Shown piece after piece: positions 8,712-18,800 of a DNA stretch of 64,000 nucleotides. The number at the start of each line of letters is the position of its first letter. The stretch's first letter is position 1. The stretch lies in assembly GCF_018986915.1 (NCBI RefSeq), contig NZ_CP076723.1:3009501-3073500 (forward strand). The letters run 5' to 3'. A program made the position numbers and the translations under genes. Source of the DNA: Geomonas oryzisoli. Lineage in GTDB: Bacteria > Desulfobacterota > Desulfuromonadia > Geobacterales > Geobacteraceae. The notes under the pieces were generated by a model. It had not been told where the DNA came from, did not search any database, and worked only from the letters and a program-made list of their open reading frames with translations.

Positions 8712-8996
8712 ATGAACATCACCGATAAAATAGAGCAGGCGAAGCCTGCACTTCCCGTCGAGGGAAGGATGGATACCGCGCCGCGAGCCCGGGCGCAGCA
8801 ATCGGACCGCCGTCCCGAACACCAGCAAGACCTGGTGGAGCTTTCCTCGTCCCTGTCCCAGATCTCCACCAAGGAGCTGGACCAGCAGCAGGCCCGGCGC
8901 GTCGCCGCCATCAAGGCACAGCTGCAATCGGGAGAGTACCGGGTCGATTCCCGGCAGGTGGCGGAGAAGATGCTTTCGACAGGGAGCGGCGTCTGA
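8712..8996 (+). CDS. flgM: Anti-sigma-28 factor FlgM
   Basis: The 94-residue protein has the FlgM pattern: a poorly conserved N-terminal half, then QISTKELDQQQARRVAAIKA and SGEYRVDSRQVAEKML, the helical region that binds sigma-28 (FliA). FlgM holds FliA until the hook-basal body is complete and is then exported. The length is normal. AGCCGGAGAT lies just before the ATG. It stands alone in a convergent arrangement with the L,D-transpeptidase gene; no flgN or flgK follows directly, so the rest of the flagellar locus is elsewhere. Confidence 0.9.
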   Translation: MNITDKIEQAKPALPVEGRMDTAPRARAQQSDRRPEHQQDLVELSSSLSQISTKELDQQQARRVAAIKAQLQSGEYRVDSRQVAEKMLSTGSGV

Positions 8997-9028
8997 ACGG
9001 CAGCCTCCCCTGAAACGCTGGAACGCCA

Positions 9029-9061
9029 AACGGCGCGTCACCCAACCGGTGACGCGCCGTT
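9029..9061. terminator. Hairpin terminator between convergent flgM and the lipoprotein gene
   Basis: A perfect 14-bp stem (AACGGCGCGTCACC with its complement) and a 5-base loop start 33 bases after the flgM stop and end 36 bases after the stop of the opposing gene. The T-run is short on the plus side, so termination strength is uncertain. Confidence 0.7.
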
Positions 9062-9096
9062 GTAATTTGCACAGCCAGGCGTCGACGCCCCGGGCG

Positions 9097-10584
9097 CTAC
9101 GGCCCGGAGAGGAGCCTTCCCAGGTCGTATTCGAGGTGCTGGTAATCGGGGAAGCGCCAGCTCCCCCCCCAGGTGAAGCCGCGCTGGCGGAAGGGGGCGA
9201 CGAGCGGATCCCCCGGCTGCAGCATGCCCGGGCGCTGCTCCTGACGGTCGAGGTGATCGACGGATGAGGCCGGAAGCACGCGGCACAGGGCGGGGTTCCC
9301 CAGGCAGAAGTCGCGGGCGGCGGCGCCCCCGGCGATCCCGGCGGCTTTCGGCCGGGCGTCCTCGGTCAGCATCAGGTACGGGTTCTGCCGCGGGTTGATG
9401 TCGATTGCGGCGCCGTAGCTGTGCCTGGAGAAGACACCGGGCCTGCCGGGAACCTCGCGGCAGTTGAAGGCGGAGCTGTTGTTGGCATCCATGGAACGGA
9501 AGTCGTCGCCGTCATAGGCGTCGATGAGTTCCATCCTCTCGATGGGGAAGCGGCCGTTGTAGGCATGGTGCAGGGAATCCATGAAGAAGGCGGCCAGCGC
9601 CTCGTGCACCACCAGTTCGCCGTAGTGCGGTTTACCGTCGAAGCCCCAGAAGGTGGTGACCAGGTAGGCGAGCCGGTCCAGGGGGACCGGGCATTCCGGG
9701 CGCCAGGACTTTTTCTCCTGCATCAAGCGCCCCACGCTTTCCGGCAGCGTCACTGCAGCCGCGAAGAAAGCGCCGCTGCCGTGTCTAAGCGCCAAAAGGC
9801 GCCCCTCGGTGAGCCTCCCCTTCAGCCCGGCCGGCAGGTCGGCGGGAAGCTGCCCCGCGATGCCGGCGGCTGCGGCCGCGACCGCGGAGGCGCTGCCGAT
9901 CACCGCCTGCGGGCGCTGCTCCGGGTCGAGCCAGCCGATCAGCTGCACCAACTCCTTTTCCGGCAGCGAGACGCAGCCGGCGGTGCCGGTGTCGGGCCCG
10001 CGCTCGACATGAATGAAGATGGCGCTCCCCAGGTCGCGCACCACCGGGTCGCTGTTGTAATCGAGCACCAGGGCGTACCTGTAGAGCGGGTCGGGACGCA
10101 GCAGCTCCTCGAAGGAGGCGGCCCTGGTCTCGCCGCGCCAGACCCAGCGGTTGTAGTCGGGGGATTGCGGGTCATCCACCCAGAGGTCCTGGCTGTCGAC
10201 CCGGCGGTAGGGAAATCTGCCGGGAGAGTCGGCCGGATAGCCGAAGGCGGTGCGCAGCGGGAAGATGCCTGCGGGGGTGCGCCCGTCCCCTTCCCGCTTC
10301 TCGAAGGGGGGCGCGACGCCGTTGCGCCCGAGATTCACCGGGACCGGCGGGAAGGCGAGCTCCCACCCCAAAAGGGAGCGCCGTACCGGGTAGAGGGTCG
10401 CCTGCGGCTGCCCCGGAGTGCCGGGGTCGACGTAGAGGAACTGGCCGCTTTCGGAGTTGCGGGCGAGGCCGTCCAGGCTCTCGCCGATGCGCCGCGGCAG
10501 TTCCCCGCCGGAGCTGCACCCCGCAACGATGCCGATGGTTAGAAGCACAAAGCCCCCGAAGATGGATCGCCACGTCCTTTTCAT
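9097..10584 (-). CDS. Lipoprotein fusing an L,D-transpeptidase (YkuD) domain to an M15 peptidase domain
   Basis: The 495-residue protein starts with a lipoprotein signal; the lipobox VAGC puts the acylated Cys at residue 23. The first half (about 55-240) is a YkuD-type L,D-transpeptidase domain: DGRTPAGIFPL, then FIHVERGPDTGTAGCVSL carrying the His and the nucleophilic Cys (about 192-205). The second half (about 300-490) is an M15 (VanY/DacL-like) zinc peptidase: SRHSYGAAIDINP gives the HxxxxxxD ligands (about 388-395) and YQHLEYD gives the last His. Together they suggest a periplasmic enzyme that both makes or attaches L,D-crosslinks and trims peptide stems. I do not recall this fusion as a standard architecture. 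No cell-wall neighbours are adjacent. Confidence 0.85.
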   Translation of the reverse strand: MKRTWRSIFGGFVLLTIGIVAGCSSGGELPRRIGESLDGLARNSESGQFLYVDPGTPGQPQATLYPVRRSLLGWELAFPPVPVNLGRNGVAPPFEKREGDGRTPAGIFPLRTAFGYPADSPGRFPYRRVDSQDLWVDDPQSPDYNRWVWRGETRAASFEELLRPDPLYRYALVLDYNSDPVVRDLGSAIFIHVERGPDTGTAGCVSLPEKELVQLIGWLDPEQRPQAVIGSASAVAAAAAGIAGQLPADLPAGLKGRLTEGRLLALRHGSGAFFAAAVTLPESVGRLMQEKKSWRPECPVPLDRLAYLVTTFWGFDGKPHYGELVVHEALAAFFMDSLHHAYNGRFPIERMELIDAYDGDDFRSMDANNSSAFNCREVPGRPGVFSRHSYGAAIDINPRQNPYLMLTEDARPKAAGIAGGAAARDFCLGNPALCRVLPASSVDHLDRQEQRPGMLQPGDPLVAPFRQRGFTWGGSWRFPDYQHLEYDLGRLLSGP

Positions 10585-10653
10585 GCGCCGCTCCTGGTCG
10601 TCAGATTAGAGAGGTCTATACGATTTTGGAGCGGGAAAGGCAAGAAAAACTTC

Positions 10654-13600
10654 CTAAAAAGGCTGCAACCCCACGATCTTCCTCAAGAGCACCAGCAGAT
10701 CCCCGACGTCGATGACCCCATCCGGGCGGGACACCCCGTTCACCACCGGGGCCAGGTCCCCGTGGGCGAGCGCCGCGGCGTCGGCCGTTTCCGCCCCCAG
10801 TGAGATCCGCATCAGCTGCCAGGCATCCCGGATATCGACGCTGCCGTTGCCGTCCAGGTCACCGCCGATCCGCTCGATGCGCACCAGGTTTCTGTGCGCC
10901 ACGCTGGTGGTCCCGTCGCTTGAGCTGGCGCTTACCGTGATCCGGTTCTCCCCCAGGGCGAGCGGCAGCTGCTGCCGGAACACGCCGGCGACGACCTCGG
11001 GGGTGAACACGGTGCCTCCGGCTTCCACCTGCACCGTCCCCGCCGCCGTGTTCCCCGCCGCGCCGCGTATGGTGACCGACACCGCCTCGGTCCTCACATC
11101 CTGCACGGGATCGGTCACGGACAAGGCCGGAGCACGCGGGGTGAAGGTGACGCTGCGCTTCACCCGTGAGCTGCGCCCGTCCAGTTCCGCGCTGAGTTCG
11201 ATGGTATTCACCCCCTCGGCGAGAATGGCGCTCGCCGTGAAGCTCCCGGCGCCGGCCGCCAGGTCCCGCAGCGCCGCGCCGTTTACCGCCATGGTCACCG
11301 CGCTCCCCGGGGTCACCGTCCCCGAGACGGCGCAGTCGGCCGCGTCGGTGACGCTGTCGTCCGCAGGAGCCTGCACCGCCAGGGCCGGCGCCAGCGCGTC
11401 CAGGGTGACGCTGAAGCTGTGCGTGGTCACGTTTCCGGCACCGTCACGCGCCCTCACCTCAATGGGGTTTTCCCCCTCGGAGAGGACGACCGCCGCACTG
11501 AACAGTGCCGCATCGGCGATGCGGTCGCTGCCTGCCACGGTGAGGCCGGCGATGCCCGAGGTGTCGGTCGCCCGCCCCATGATGTTGAGGACGGGATTGG
11601 AGGTGCTCGCTCCGGCGTTGAGCGTCGAAAGAAAGAGTAGCGGCGGGATGCCCTCCTGGGCCACGGCGAGGGTCCGCGACACCGGCAGGGCGGCGAGGTA
11701 GTCGCCGTTTCCCTCCTGCAGCGCGGTGAGCACCGTGGTCCCGGCGCCGACGATGGTCACCGTGCTCCCCGCCACCGTCGCCACGGCGGCATCGGAGCTG
11801 CGGTAGCTGACCGCGAGGCCGCTCGTCGCGCTGCCTGCAAGTTCGAAGGGTGGATCACCCACCACCTTCTGGGCCGGCGACGTGAAGCTCACCTGCTGCC
11901 CCCCGCGCAGCACTACGAAGGGCTGCGACTTGTCCGGTGCCCCCTCCAGGTCGCCGCTGCCCTGCTGGCTCGCTGTGATCACGGTGCTCCCCGCCCCGAC
12001 TATGGTGATGACGTCCCCCTCCACCCGGGCGACGTCCGGGTTGGAGCTCCTGAAGCTAAGCGGGAGGCCGCTGCAGGCGGAGGCGATGATCTCGAAGGGG
12101 GGATCGCCGAAGGTCCGCTCCGGGATGGCCGGGAAGGTGATCTCCTGACAGGACCTGTACACGGTGAGCGTGCCGTTGACCGGAACGAGGTCGTAGTTGG
12201 CGGCACGCAGGGTTCCCGCCGCGGCGATGATGGGGTAGCTTCCCACGGCGCTGTCAAGGGTCGCCACGGTGGCGAGGAGCGGGGCACCGGTGACGACCGA
12301 GACCCCGTCGCCGTAGACGAAGCCCTGGAAGTTCGCGGTGAGCTCGGGGTTCGGTGTCAGGTAGGCGCGGCTTTTGTCATCGGCTACCACCCGCAACGCC
12401 GCCCGGGCAACATCCAGGGTCACCCGGACCTCGGGAGCCGGGTCCCAGAACGCGTCTCCCCCCTGCGAGGCGGTAATGACGGTGCTCCCTGTCCCCGCTA
12501 TGCGGATCTCACCGTTAACCACGACGGCCGCCCCCGGGTTGGAGCTCGCGTAGCTGACCGGCAGACCGCTGTCCGCTCTCGCTCCCGCAGCGAAGGGGGG
12601 ATCGCCATAGTTCTTGCGCGGAGGCTCTCCGAAGGTGATGAACTGCGGCCGGCCGGTGACGGCGAAGGTGCCGTCGGCGAAGCTGTAGCGATAGTTGGTG
12701 CTGGCAATCCCCCCCAGGGCGATGAGGATAGGGTAGCTCCCCCGCCCGGTGCCTGCATCGACGGCGGTGGTGAGCAAGGGGGCTCCGCCCAAGCTGTCCG
12801 GCGTGTCCCAGGGTGCGAGAGCGGTGTACCTGGCGGTAAGCGGCGGGTTGGCAGTGCCTGCCGTCTTGGTCTGATCTACGGCGCTGACAAGCAGGTCCGC
12901 CGGCGTGATGGTCAGGTTGGCGCCTCGATAGACGATGTCATAGCCGTTGCCAAGGGCGAGGCTTCCCAGGGTGATGGCGTACTCTCCCACGTCCCTGCCG
13001 GGGACCCGGGCCAGCCCCCCGGTGAACTGGTCGCCCCCGTTCAGTGGCGGAGAGAAGGTGTAGGTAAGCGGCGGGTCGTCCTGCCCGTACACCTTGCTGC
13101 GGGCATCGGCGCTGACCGTGATGGTGATGGTCGGCGGCTTTAGGTAATAAAGGCGCACCGACTCGACCAGGGAGCCGAGGGTGCCGCGCTCGGAGGCCAC
13201 GTATCCCCTGGCACGGACGTAGCGGTTCACGCCGGTGCCCAGGTGCGCCAGGTCGAGACCATCCAGTTCCCACCTCCCCGCGACCCAGCGCGCGTTCCCC
13301 AGCGGGACCCAGACCGGCACGGCCGCGCCGGGGTTCTCCGAATACTCGAAGCTCACCCGCCACAGCTGCGGCGATGTCCCGGTACGCAGCCAGCTCACCC
13401 TGTCGCCGGCATCGGACACGGTGAGCTCCTCGGAACTCCAGCCGTTGGAGAATCGGATCAGCTTCTTCCTCCCGTTCACGCCGGTGAAATCGCCGCCTAT
13501 GATCAACTTGCCGTCCCCCTGCAGGTTGGCGGTCTCGATCTGGCTGACGGGGGTCCCGCTGACAAAGGGGAAGGTGCCAAGGTCGAAGTCCGGGTCGAGG

Positions 13601-15807
13601 TGCCCGTCCGGCGTTACCCGGGCGGCGTAGTCGCGGTGCATGACGGCGCCGAAGCCGTCCCGGATCTCGTCGAAAACGCCGTAGATGATGACGCTGCCGT
13701 CGGATTGCAGGGTGGCGCCGACGACATGGCTGTCGAAGGTGGCGTCATAGGTGTACCGCCCCGCGATCACGAACCCTTCGTCGACGGTACCGTCGCTGCT
13801 GAGGCGCAGCAGGTTCCTCGTTACCGGGACCGTCGCCCCGCTCACCGCATCGACCACGCTCCCGGGACGCAGGGTGAACCCCGAAACAAGGATCCGCCCG
13901 TCCGGCAGCAGCACCAGATGGTCGACCTTCCCCCCCAGTTGTAAGGGGGTACCGCCATGCCAGGCCGGATCGAGGAGGCCGCCCGGCGTGATCCGCAGCA
14001 CTTTCCCCGTGTCGGTGGTGACGAGGAGCAGACCGTCGGGCTGGATGGCGAGGGCAGTAACCATGCCATCCACCTCGGCTGGCGCAACGAAGCCCAGATC
14101 GAGCTCCCCGGTGCTCGAGAGCCGGGACAGGTAACGATAGGGGGTCGGGTCGAGGTTGTCCCCCCCGAGGTAGATCATGCCGTCCGCGGCAAGGGTTACT
14201 GCGTTGAGAACCCCGAATATCTGCCGGTACCCGCTGACCAGGGTGTTGAAGGTGGCAGGGCCCGGGACCCCGGCGCCGTCGAGGCGCACCATTTGAAACT
14301 GGAAGGACCAGTTGACGGTCAGGAATTCCCCAGCCATGAGGAGTGCGTCATCGGGTAGGGGCACCAAGCTGAAGCAGGACTGCCCAAGGGCGAGGTTGGG
14401 ATCGTAGCCGGGGTCCAAGGACCAGTCCCCCCTGAGCCGTGCGATGTGCTGCCGCCCCGCCCCCAGCACCTGCTCGAAGAGGCCGGTCATCGTGATCCGG
14501 CCATCCGGGAGGAAGGAAAGCCTGTTGACCAACCCGGTGCCCCCGACAACCTGCGGCAGGTCGTCGTCCAGGGCTCCGTGCGGGTAGAAGCGGGCAAGGG
14601 AGGTGCGAGTCGCGCTACCGACGCTGCCAAAACCGCCGCCGGCAATGAGGCCGCCGTCGCCTTGCCGGGCCAGCACCCGGACCGGGGCGTCGGCGGCGGG
14701 AAAAACGGTTTCGGCGAGGGCCCCGTCGATCCTGAAGCGGGCCAGGTTGATGCGCTGTGCGGGGGGGGAGGCGGCAGTGAAGCCCCCCCCCGCGACGATG
14801 CCCCCGTCCGGCTCGACGACGAGTGCGAAAACCCCTGCACCGGGGGCGGTGGCCAAACCCGGATCGAAAGAGTCGAGAGTCCCGTCCCGGTTCAGCCGCG
14901 CCAGGTAGTTACGGGACAGCCCTCCGCCGGAGAACTCCCCCCCGAGGAGGATCTTGCCATCGGCCTGCACGGCCAGGGCGCGCACGGCACCATTTGGGGA
15001 GACCGGCCTGAAGCTCGCGTCGTAGGTGCCCGCGGCCGAGAACCGGGCGATGTTGGCCGACCAGGCGGTGGCGAATTCCCCCCCGACCACGACGGCGCCC
15101 TGCTGCAGCGCTATGGCGTGGACCGCCACGTTGCCGCCGTCGTCGTTGAGCCCGCCGGTGTAGGTCCAGTTCAGGGCTCCGCTGGCCGCCCCGGCCACCG
15201 CGAGCCCGGCCAGGTTCCTGGTGGGGACCCCCGCCTTGATCTCCGGGAATTCCCCTCCCACCAGGATGCCGGCGTCTGCCGGCAGCAGGACGAGCGAGCG
15301 CACGGTCACCGGCGCGAGGGTGCTGGTGACCGGGTCGAGCGGGTCGAGCGCACCGGCGGCACCCATGAGCCGCGCGAGCCCCTTGCGGTTGGTCCCCCCG
15401 ACGCGGGTAAAGCTCCCGCCGATCCAGATATGATCGGGGTTTCCGGGCGTGACCGGGTCGGGCTGGAGCGCCATGGCATAGACCGGGCCGTCGGGCGGCG
15501 GCGGCTGGAATGAGTCGTCCAGGGTGCCGTCGTGGTTGAGCCTGGCCAGGTTGGTCCGCGTCGACACGGGGCTGCCGCCGGTCAAGGTGAAATCCCCGGC
15601 GATCAGGATCTTCGCGTCCAGGCGCTGCACCGCGACGGCATGCACGACCCCGGTGATAGCCACGCTCCCGCCGGGATAAATGTCGAAACCGTCCAGGGTC
15701 CAGGCCGCAGCCTGCGCCCGCGGGGCCATGGCGCACAGCACCAGGAGCAGGATTGCTGCTGCCGCCAGAACGACGCTCCGTCCTGCTGCCGGGTCGATCC
15801 GTCTCAT
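10654..15807 (-). CDS. Large secreted delta-60-repeat / MBG / Ig-like protein with dockerin-like C terminus
   Basis: The 1717-residue protein has a signal peptide (hydrophobic stretch about residues 12-33, cleavage after AQA). Residues about 35-800 contain many copies of the delta-60 repeat (the LxPDGKILxGGxF pattern, as in LAVQADGKILLGGEF), expected to form a beta-propeller or solenoid. MBG-type modules follow (about 880-1180; KVYGQDDPPLTYTFSPPL) with repeated QxxxFxxPxxKxxGDPPF elements, then several Ig-like domains. The last 65 residues hold two calcium-loop segments, GDLDGNGSVDIRDAWQLMR and GVIDVGDLLVLLRKIVG, the pattern of type I dockerin. It starts 3 bases after the PilY1-like gene, so it is cotranscribed and probably a surface or pilus-associated protein. 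Confidence 0.85.
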   Translation of the reverse strand: MRRIDPAAGRSVVLAAAAILLLVLCAMAPRAQAAAWTLDGFDIYPGGSVAITGVVHAVAVQRLDAKILIAGDFTLTGGSPVSTRTNLARLNHDGTLDDSFQPPPPDGPVYAMALQPDPVTPGNPDHIWIGGSFTRVGGTNRKGLARLMGAAGALDPLDPVTSTLAPVTVRSLVLLPADAGILVGGEFPEIKAGVPTRNLAGLAVAGAASGALNWTYTGGLNDDGGNVAVHAIALQQGAVVVGGEFATAWSANIARFSAAGTYDASFRPVSPNGAVRALAVQADGKILLGGEFSGGGLSRNYLARLNRDGTLDSFDPGLATAPGAGVFALVVEPDGGIVAGGGFTAASPPAQRINLARFRIDGALAETVFPAADAPVRVLARQGDGGLIAGGGFGSVGSATRTSLARFYPHGALDDDLPQVVGGTGLVNRLSFLPDGRITMTGLFEQVLGAGRQHIARLRGDWSLDPGYDPNLALGQSCFSLVPLPDDALLMAGEFLTVNWSFQFQMVRLDGAGVPGPATFNTLVSGYRQIFGVLNAVTLAADGMIYLGGDNLDPTPYRYLSRLSSTGELDLGFVAPAEVDGMVTALAIQPDGLLLVTTDTGKVLRITPGGLLDPAWHGGTPLQLGGKVDHLVLLPDGRILVSGFTLRPGSVVDAVSGATVPVTRNLLRLSSDGTVDEGFVIAGRYTYDATFDSHVVGATLQSDGSVIIYGVFDEIRDGFGAVMHRDYAARVTPDGHLDPDFDLGTFPFVSGTPVSQIETANLQGDGKLIIGGDFTGVNGRKKLIRFSNGWSSEELTVSDAGDRVSWLRTGTSPQLWRVSFEYSENPGAAVPVWVPLGNARWVAGRWELDGLDLAHLGTGVNRYVRARGYVASERGTLGSLVESVRLYYLKPPTITITVSADARSKVYGQDDPPLTYTFSPPLNGGDQFTGGLARVPGRDVGEYAITLGSLALGNGYDIVYRGANLTITPADLLVSAVDQTKTAGTANPPLTARYTALAPWDTPDSLGGAPLLTTAVDAGTGRGSYPILIALGGIASTNYRYSFADGTFAVTGRPQFITFGEPPRKNYGDPPFAAGARADSGLPVSYASSNPGAAVVVNGEIRIAGTGSTVITASQGGDAFWDPAPEVRVTLDVARAALRVVADDKSRAYLTPNPELTANFQGFVYGDGVSVVTGAPLLATVATLDSAVGSYPIIAAAGTLRAANYDLVPVNGTLTVYRSCQEITFPAIPERTFGDPPFEIIASACSGLPLSFRSSNPDVARVEGDVITIVGAGSTVITASQQGSGDLEGAPDKSQPFVVLRGGQQVSFTSPAQKVVGDPPFELAGSATSGLAVSYRSSDAAVATVAGSTVTIVGAGTTVLTALQEGNGDYLAALPVSRTLAVAQEGIPPLLFLSTLNAGASTSNPVLNIMGRATDTSGIAGLTVAGSDRIADAALFSAAVVLSEGENPIEVRARDGAGNVTTHSFSVTLDALAPALAVQAPADDSVTDAADCAVSGTVTPGSAVTMAVNGAALRDLAAGAGSFTASAILAEGVNTIELSAELDGRSSRVKRSVTFTPRAPALSVTDPVQDVRTEAVSVTIRGAAGNTAAGTVQVEAGGTVFTPEVVAGVFRQQLPLALGENRITVSASSSDGTTSVAHRNLVRIERIGGDLDGNGSVDIRDAWQLMRISLGAETADAAALAHGDLAPVVNGVSRPDGVIDVGDLLVLLRKIVGLQPF

Positions 15808-15810
15808 GCC

Positions 15811-18800
15811 TTAGCGCTCCTGTATGTGGATGATCTTCCGCAACGGCTTTAGTCCGCTGTTGGTGACCAGTCGGGGCTTCACCCCCTTTCCGGTCCGGGG
15901 AGGGCTGCGCCGGTTGTCGCGGTCGCTCAGCCCCCCCGCGTCCAAGGTAGGGATGCCGCCGTTGGAGAGCGGCATCAGGGCCTGGGCAGACACCGACCTA
16001 GCCGGACCGCCGGTGCTGTAATGCACCCCCCACAGGTAGGATAGCCCTTCCTGGCAGGGCTCCAGGGAAGGCCGGTAGGTGGTGAAGAAGACGACACCCC
16101 CGGTGAGGGTGCTCGGGCTGTCAACAGAGCGCTCGCTGCCAAGGGTGCCCGAGGCCGCATCGAGGTCGATGCGCCATCCCCGGTAGTTACTCCCCTGGTC
16201 CCTGGGCTGCACCACCCGCACAACGTCGGTGACGTCGACCAAATCGGACCGGAGCACCGGCTGGCCGCTGCAGGAAGCCACTTCTTCGTCGTCCTTGCGG
16301 AAGGTATTGCGCTCGGCGTCGTAGCATGGCTCGCGGACACCGTAGAGCGAACGCGCAGCCGAGAGGTCGTCCTGCCTGTTGAAGTACCTCCCCGCTCCGA
16401 AATAGAGCCACAGGCGCTTGTACTGCCGGTCCTGGAGTTTGCCGATGGCACCGGTGACCGGACCGGTGTCGTCTATGACTATGCTCGCCTTCCATTTGGC
16501 GGGGTCTGGGTCCTCCCCGGTAAACAGCCTCAGGACCCCGCCGGTCCACCCTCCCCCCGCAGCCGCCCTGGTATAACCGACGTACAGCGCATCGTCCTCG
16601 TAATTCCCCGCCGATGATGGGCTCCACTTGTCGGCATCGATCCCCGCGCCGGCCATGCTGCCGCCGAAGGCGTTGGGAATGCCGGTGTCGATGACCCAGT
16701 AGTTGCCCCCCTGGGTGAGCGGCGGCACGGCGTTCAGGTCCACCACGAACAGCTTCAGGTTCTGATCGGAGACCGCGGTGAACTGGCGCGTTTTCCTGTC
16801 GACGGCTCCGGTTGGCCCCGAGGCGAAAACGGCGAACCAGCGCCCGTTCTTGTCGCGATCGGAAATCTGCTGATTTTGAGCGTTGATGGTGCGCGCGTTG
16901 ACGCGGATTATGGCAGCGCCGGAGGTGGCAAAGCCCAAGTTCGGGTGGGAGAACTCCCACAGGAACCTGGGGGTACCGGTGCCATCGGCCGCCTGGGTAG
17001 TGACATCCAGTGCGAAGTAGGAGGAGAGACCACCGACGCCGGCAGCCGGGGCCTTGACGCAGGTCGCCGAGGCGCCCTCGTCGCAGGCGGGGCCGTCGGG
17101 GAGCCTGCTGGCGCCACCAAGTCCCATGCCGCCGATCAGGACCGTACGCCAGTTGCTCCCGGTGCTGTTGTCCCTGGTGCAGTTCCAGTACCCATCGCGG
17201 CTGCAGAGGGCGGGGTCGCCGATGCTTGCGTCGAGCAGGGTGACGGCGCCGTCGACGTAGTAAAGGTGCAGGTAGAGGGGCTCCTTCAGGTACCTGAGGT
17301 AAGGAAGCGCGTTCTTGGGGACGAAGCCCCACTCCTCCTTGCCGAGATCGGTCCCGTCCAGAACAGCCTTCCGGGTGCCGGGCCAGACCTCCTGGTCGAC
17401 CGGGTGCACCCGGCTTTGTCCCAGCCTGAAGGCATGCAGCATCCCGTCGTTTGCCCCGGCATACACGGTGCCGCGGCCGGCGTACGCCCCACGGACATCG
17501 ACGAATTTGCGGTACGAGGGGTCGCCGTAGCCGACCGGCGCCGAGAGGTGATAGCTCCCCAGGGGGGCAGCCGACTGCAGTGCCGGTGTCGAGGAGATGA
17601 TGTCGCCGAGCTTCCAGACCTTTTTCTCCGACCCGCCATAGGCCGTGAGGCTGCGATCCCTGGTGGCGCCACCGCTGCCGCCGTGGGTGTCGTCGCTGCC
17701 TTTCACGAAGGCCACGATCTGGTTCGCCTCCGCCTGGTCCCGCGCCAGGAGCAACTGGCGGTTCACCGCAGTGGAGGTGTCGAGGAGGGGAACCAGGGAC
17801 GTGCCGCCGGTCTGGGTGTAGATGGTCCTGGTAACGGGGGATCGTTCCCAGAGCTGGCGCCCCGCTCGCCACAGGCTGTGCACCGCCTCCGGCAGGACCG
17901 TCAGCGGGTATCCCGCCGGCTGGACCGAGTCTGCGTTGCCGTCGCCATCCGCATCGACGAGGAGCCTGGCGCGACTTTCCTGCAAGACAGGATCCTCCAC
18001 GACGAACTCCACCACCCGGTCCAGTTCCAGATCCAGGGTCTTTCTCTGCTGGGTATCCTCCCTGATGCGGCTTGCCGACCCGCTGCCGCCGCCCATGAAG
18101 TTGTCGATGTAGTACCAGAGCGCCTGCAATTCTCCCATCCAGATCCCGGACGTTTTGCCGCCGTCGAAACTCTTGTGCGGATAAAACTGCGGCTGCAGGA
18201 ACAGGGCACCGTTTCCCTCCCCGGTTGCCAGTAACGAACTGCTGGTGCCGGTGTTGAAGCCTCCGGCGATCTGGAGGAAGACCTTGGCGAGGGCCCCCTG
18301 CAGGCCGGCGGGGTTGTAGACACTGTTGATGCTGCCTCCCCCTTTGGCCGCGGCCAACTGCATCAGCTTCTCCGGTTTTCCCTCGTCCGAGGTGGTGCAA
18401 CTCCCTTCGCTGTCGTAGCCTGCCCGGCTGCCGGGATCGCCGCAGGGGGGACCGGTATAGATGACATGGGTGGTGATGTAATCCTTGTGCCGCGCTACGG
18501 GCTGGGCAGGATCGAAGATGTTCTTGTGCCGGGCGATCCAGGCCAGGTCGTCCAGGTTGTAACTACCCAGGTTCACGGGGGGAGAGCCGACGGGGGTGCT
18601 CGCGGTGGTGATGAGGCCGGCGGGCATGCCGTCGACGGGATTCACCCAGGCTGCTGCCGCCGCTGCCACATAACTGTTAACCGCAGGGGCACGGTCCGCC
18701 GTAGACATGCCGTCGGTGAGGACGAGGACGTTGTTTCTTTGGCAGGTGTACCTCGACGGTGGGTAGGCGGGATCGAAGTCGGCGGACTGGAAACGGAAGG

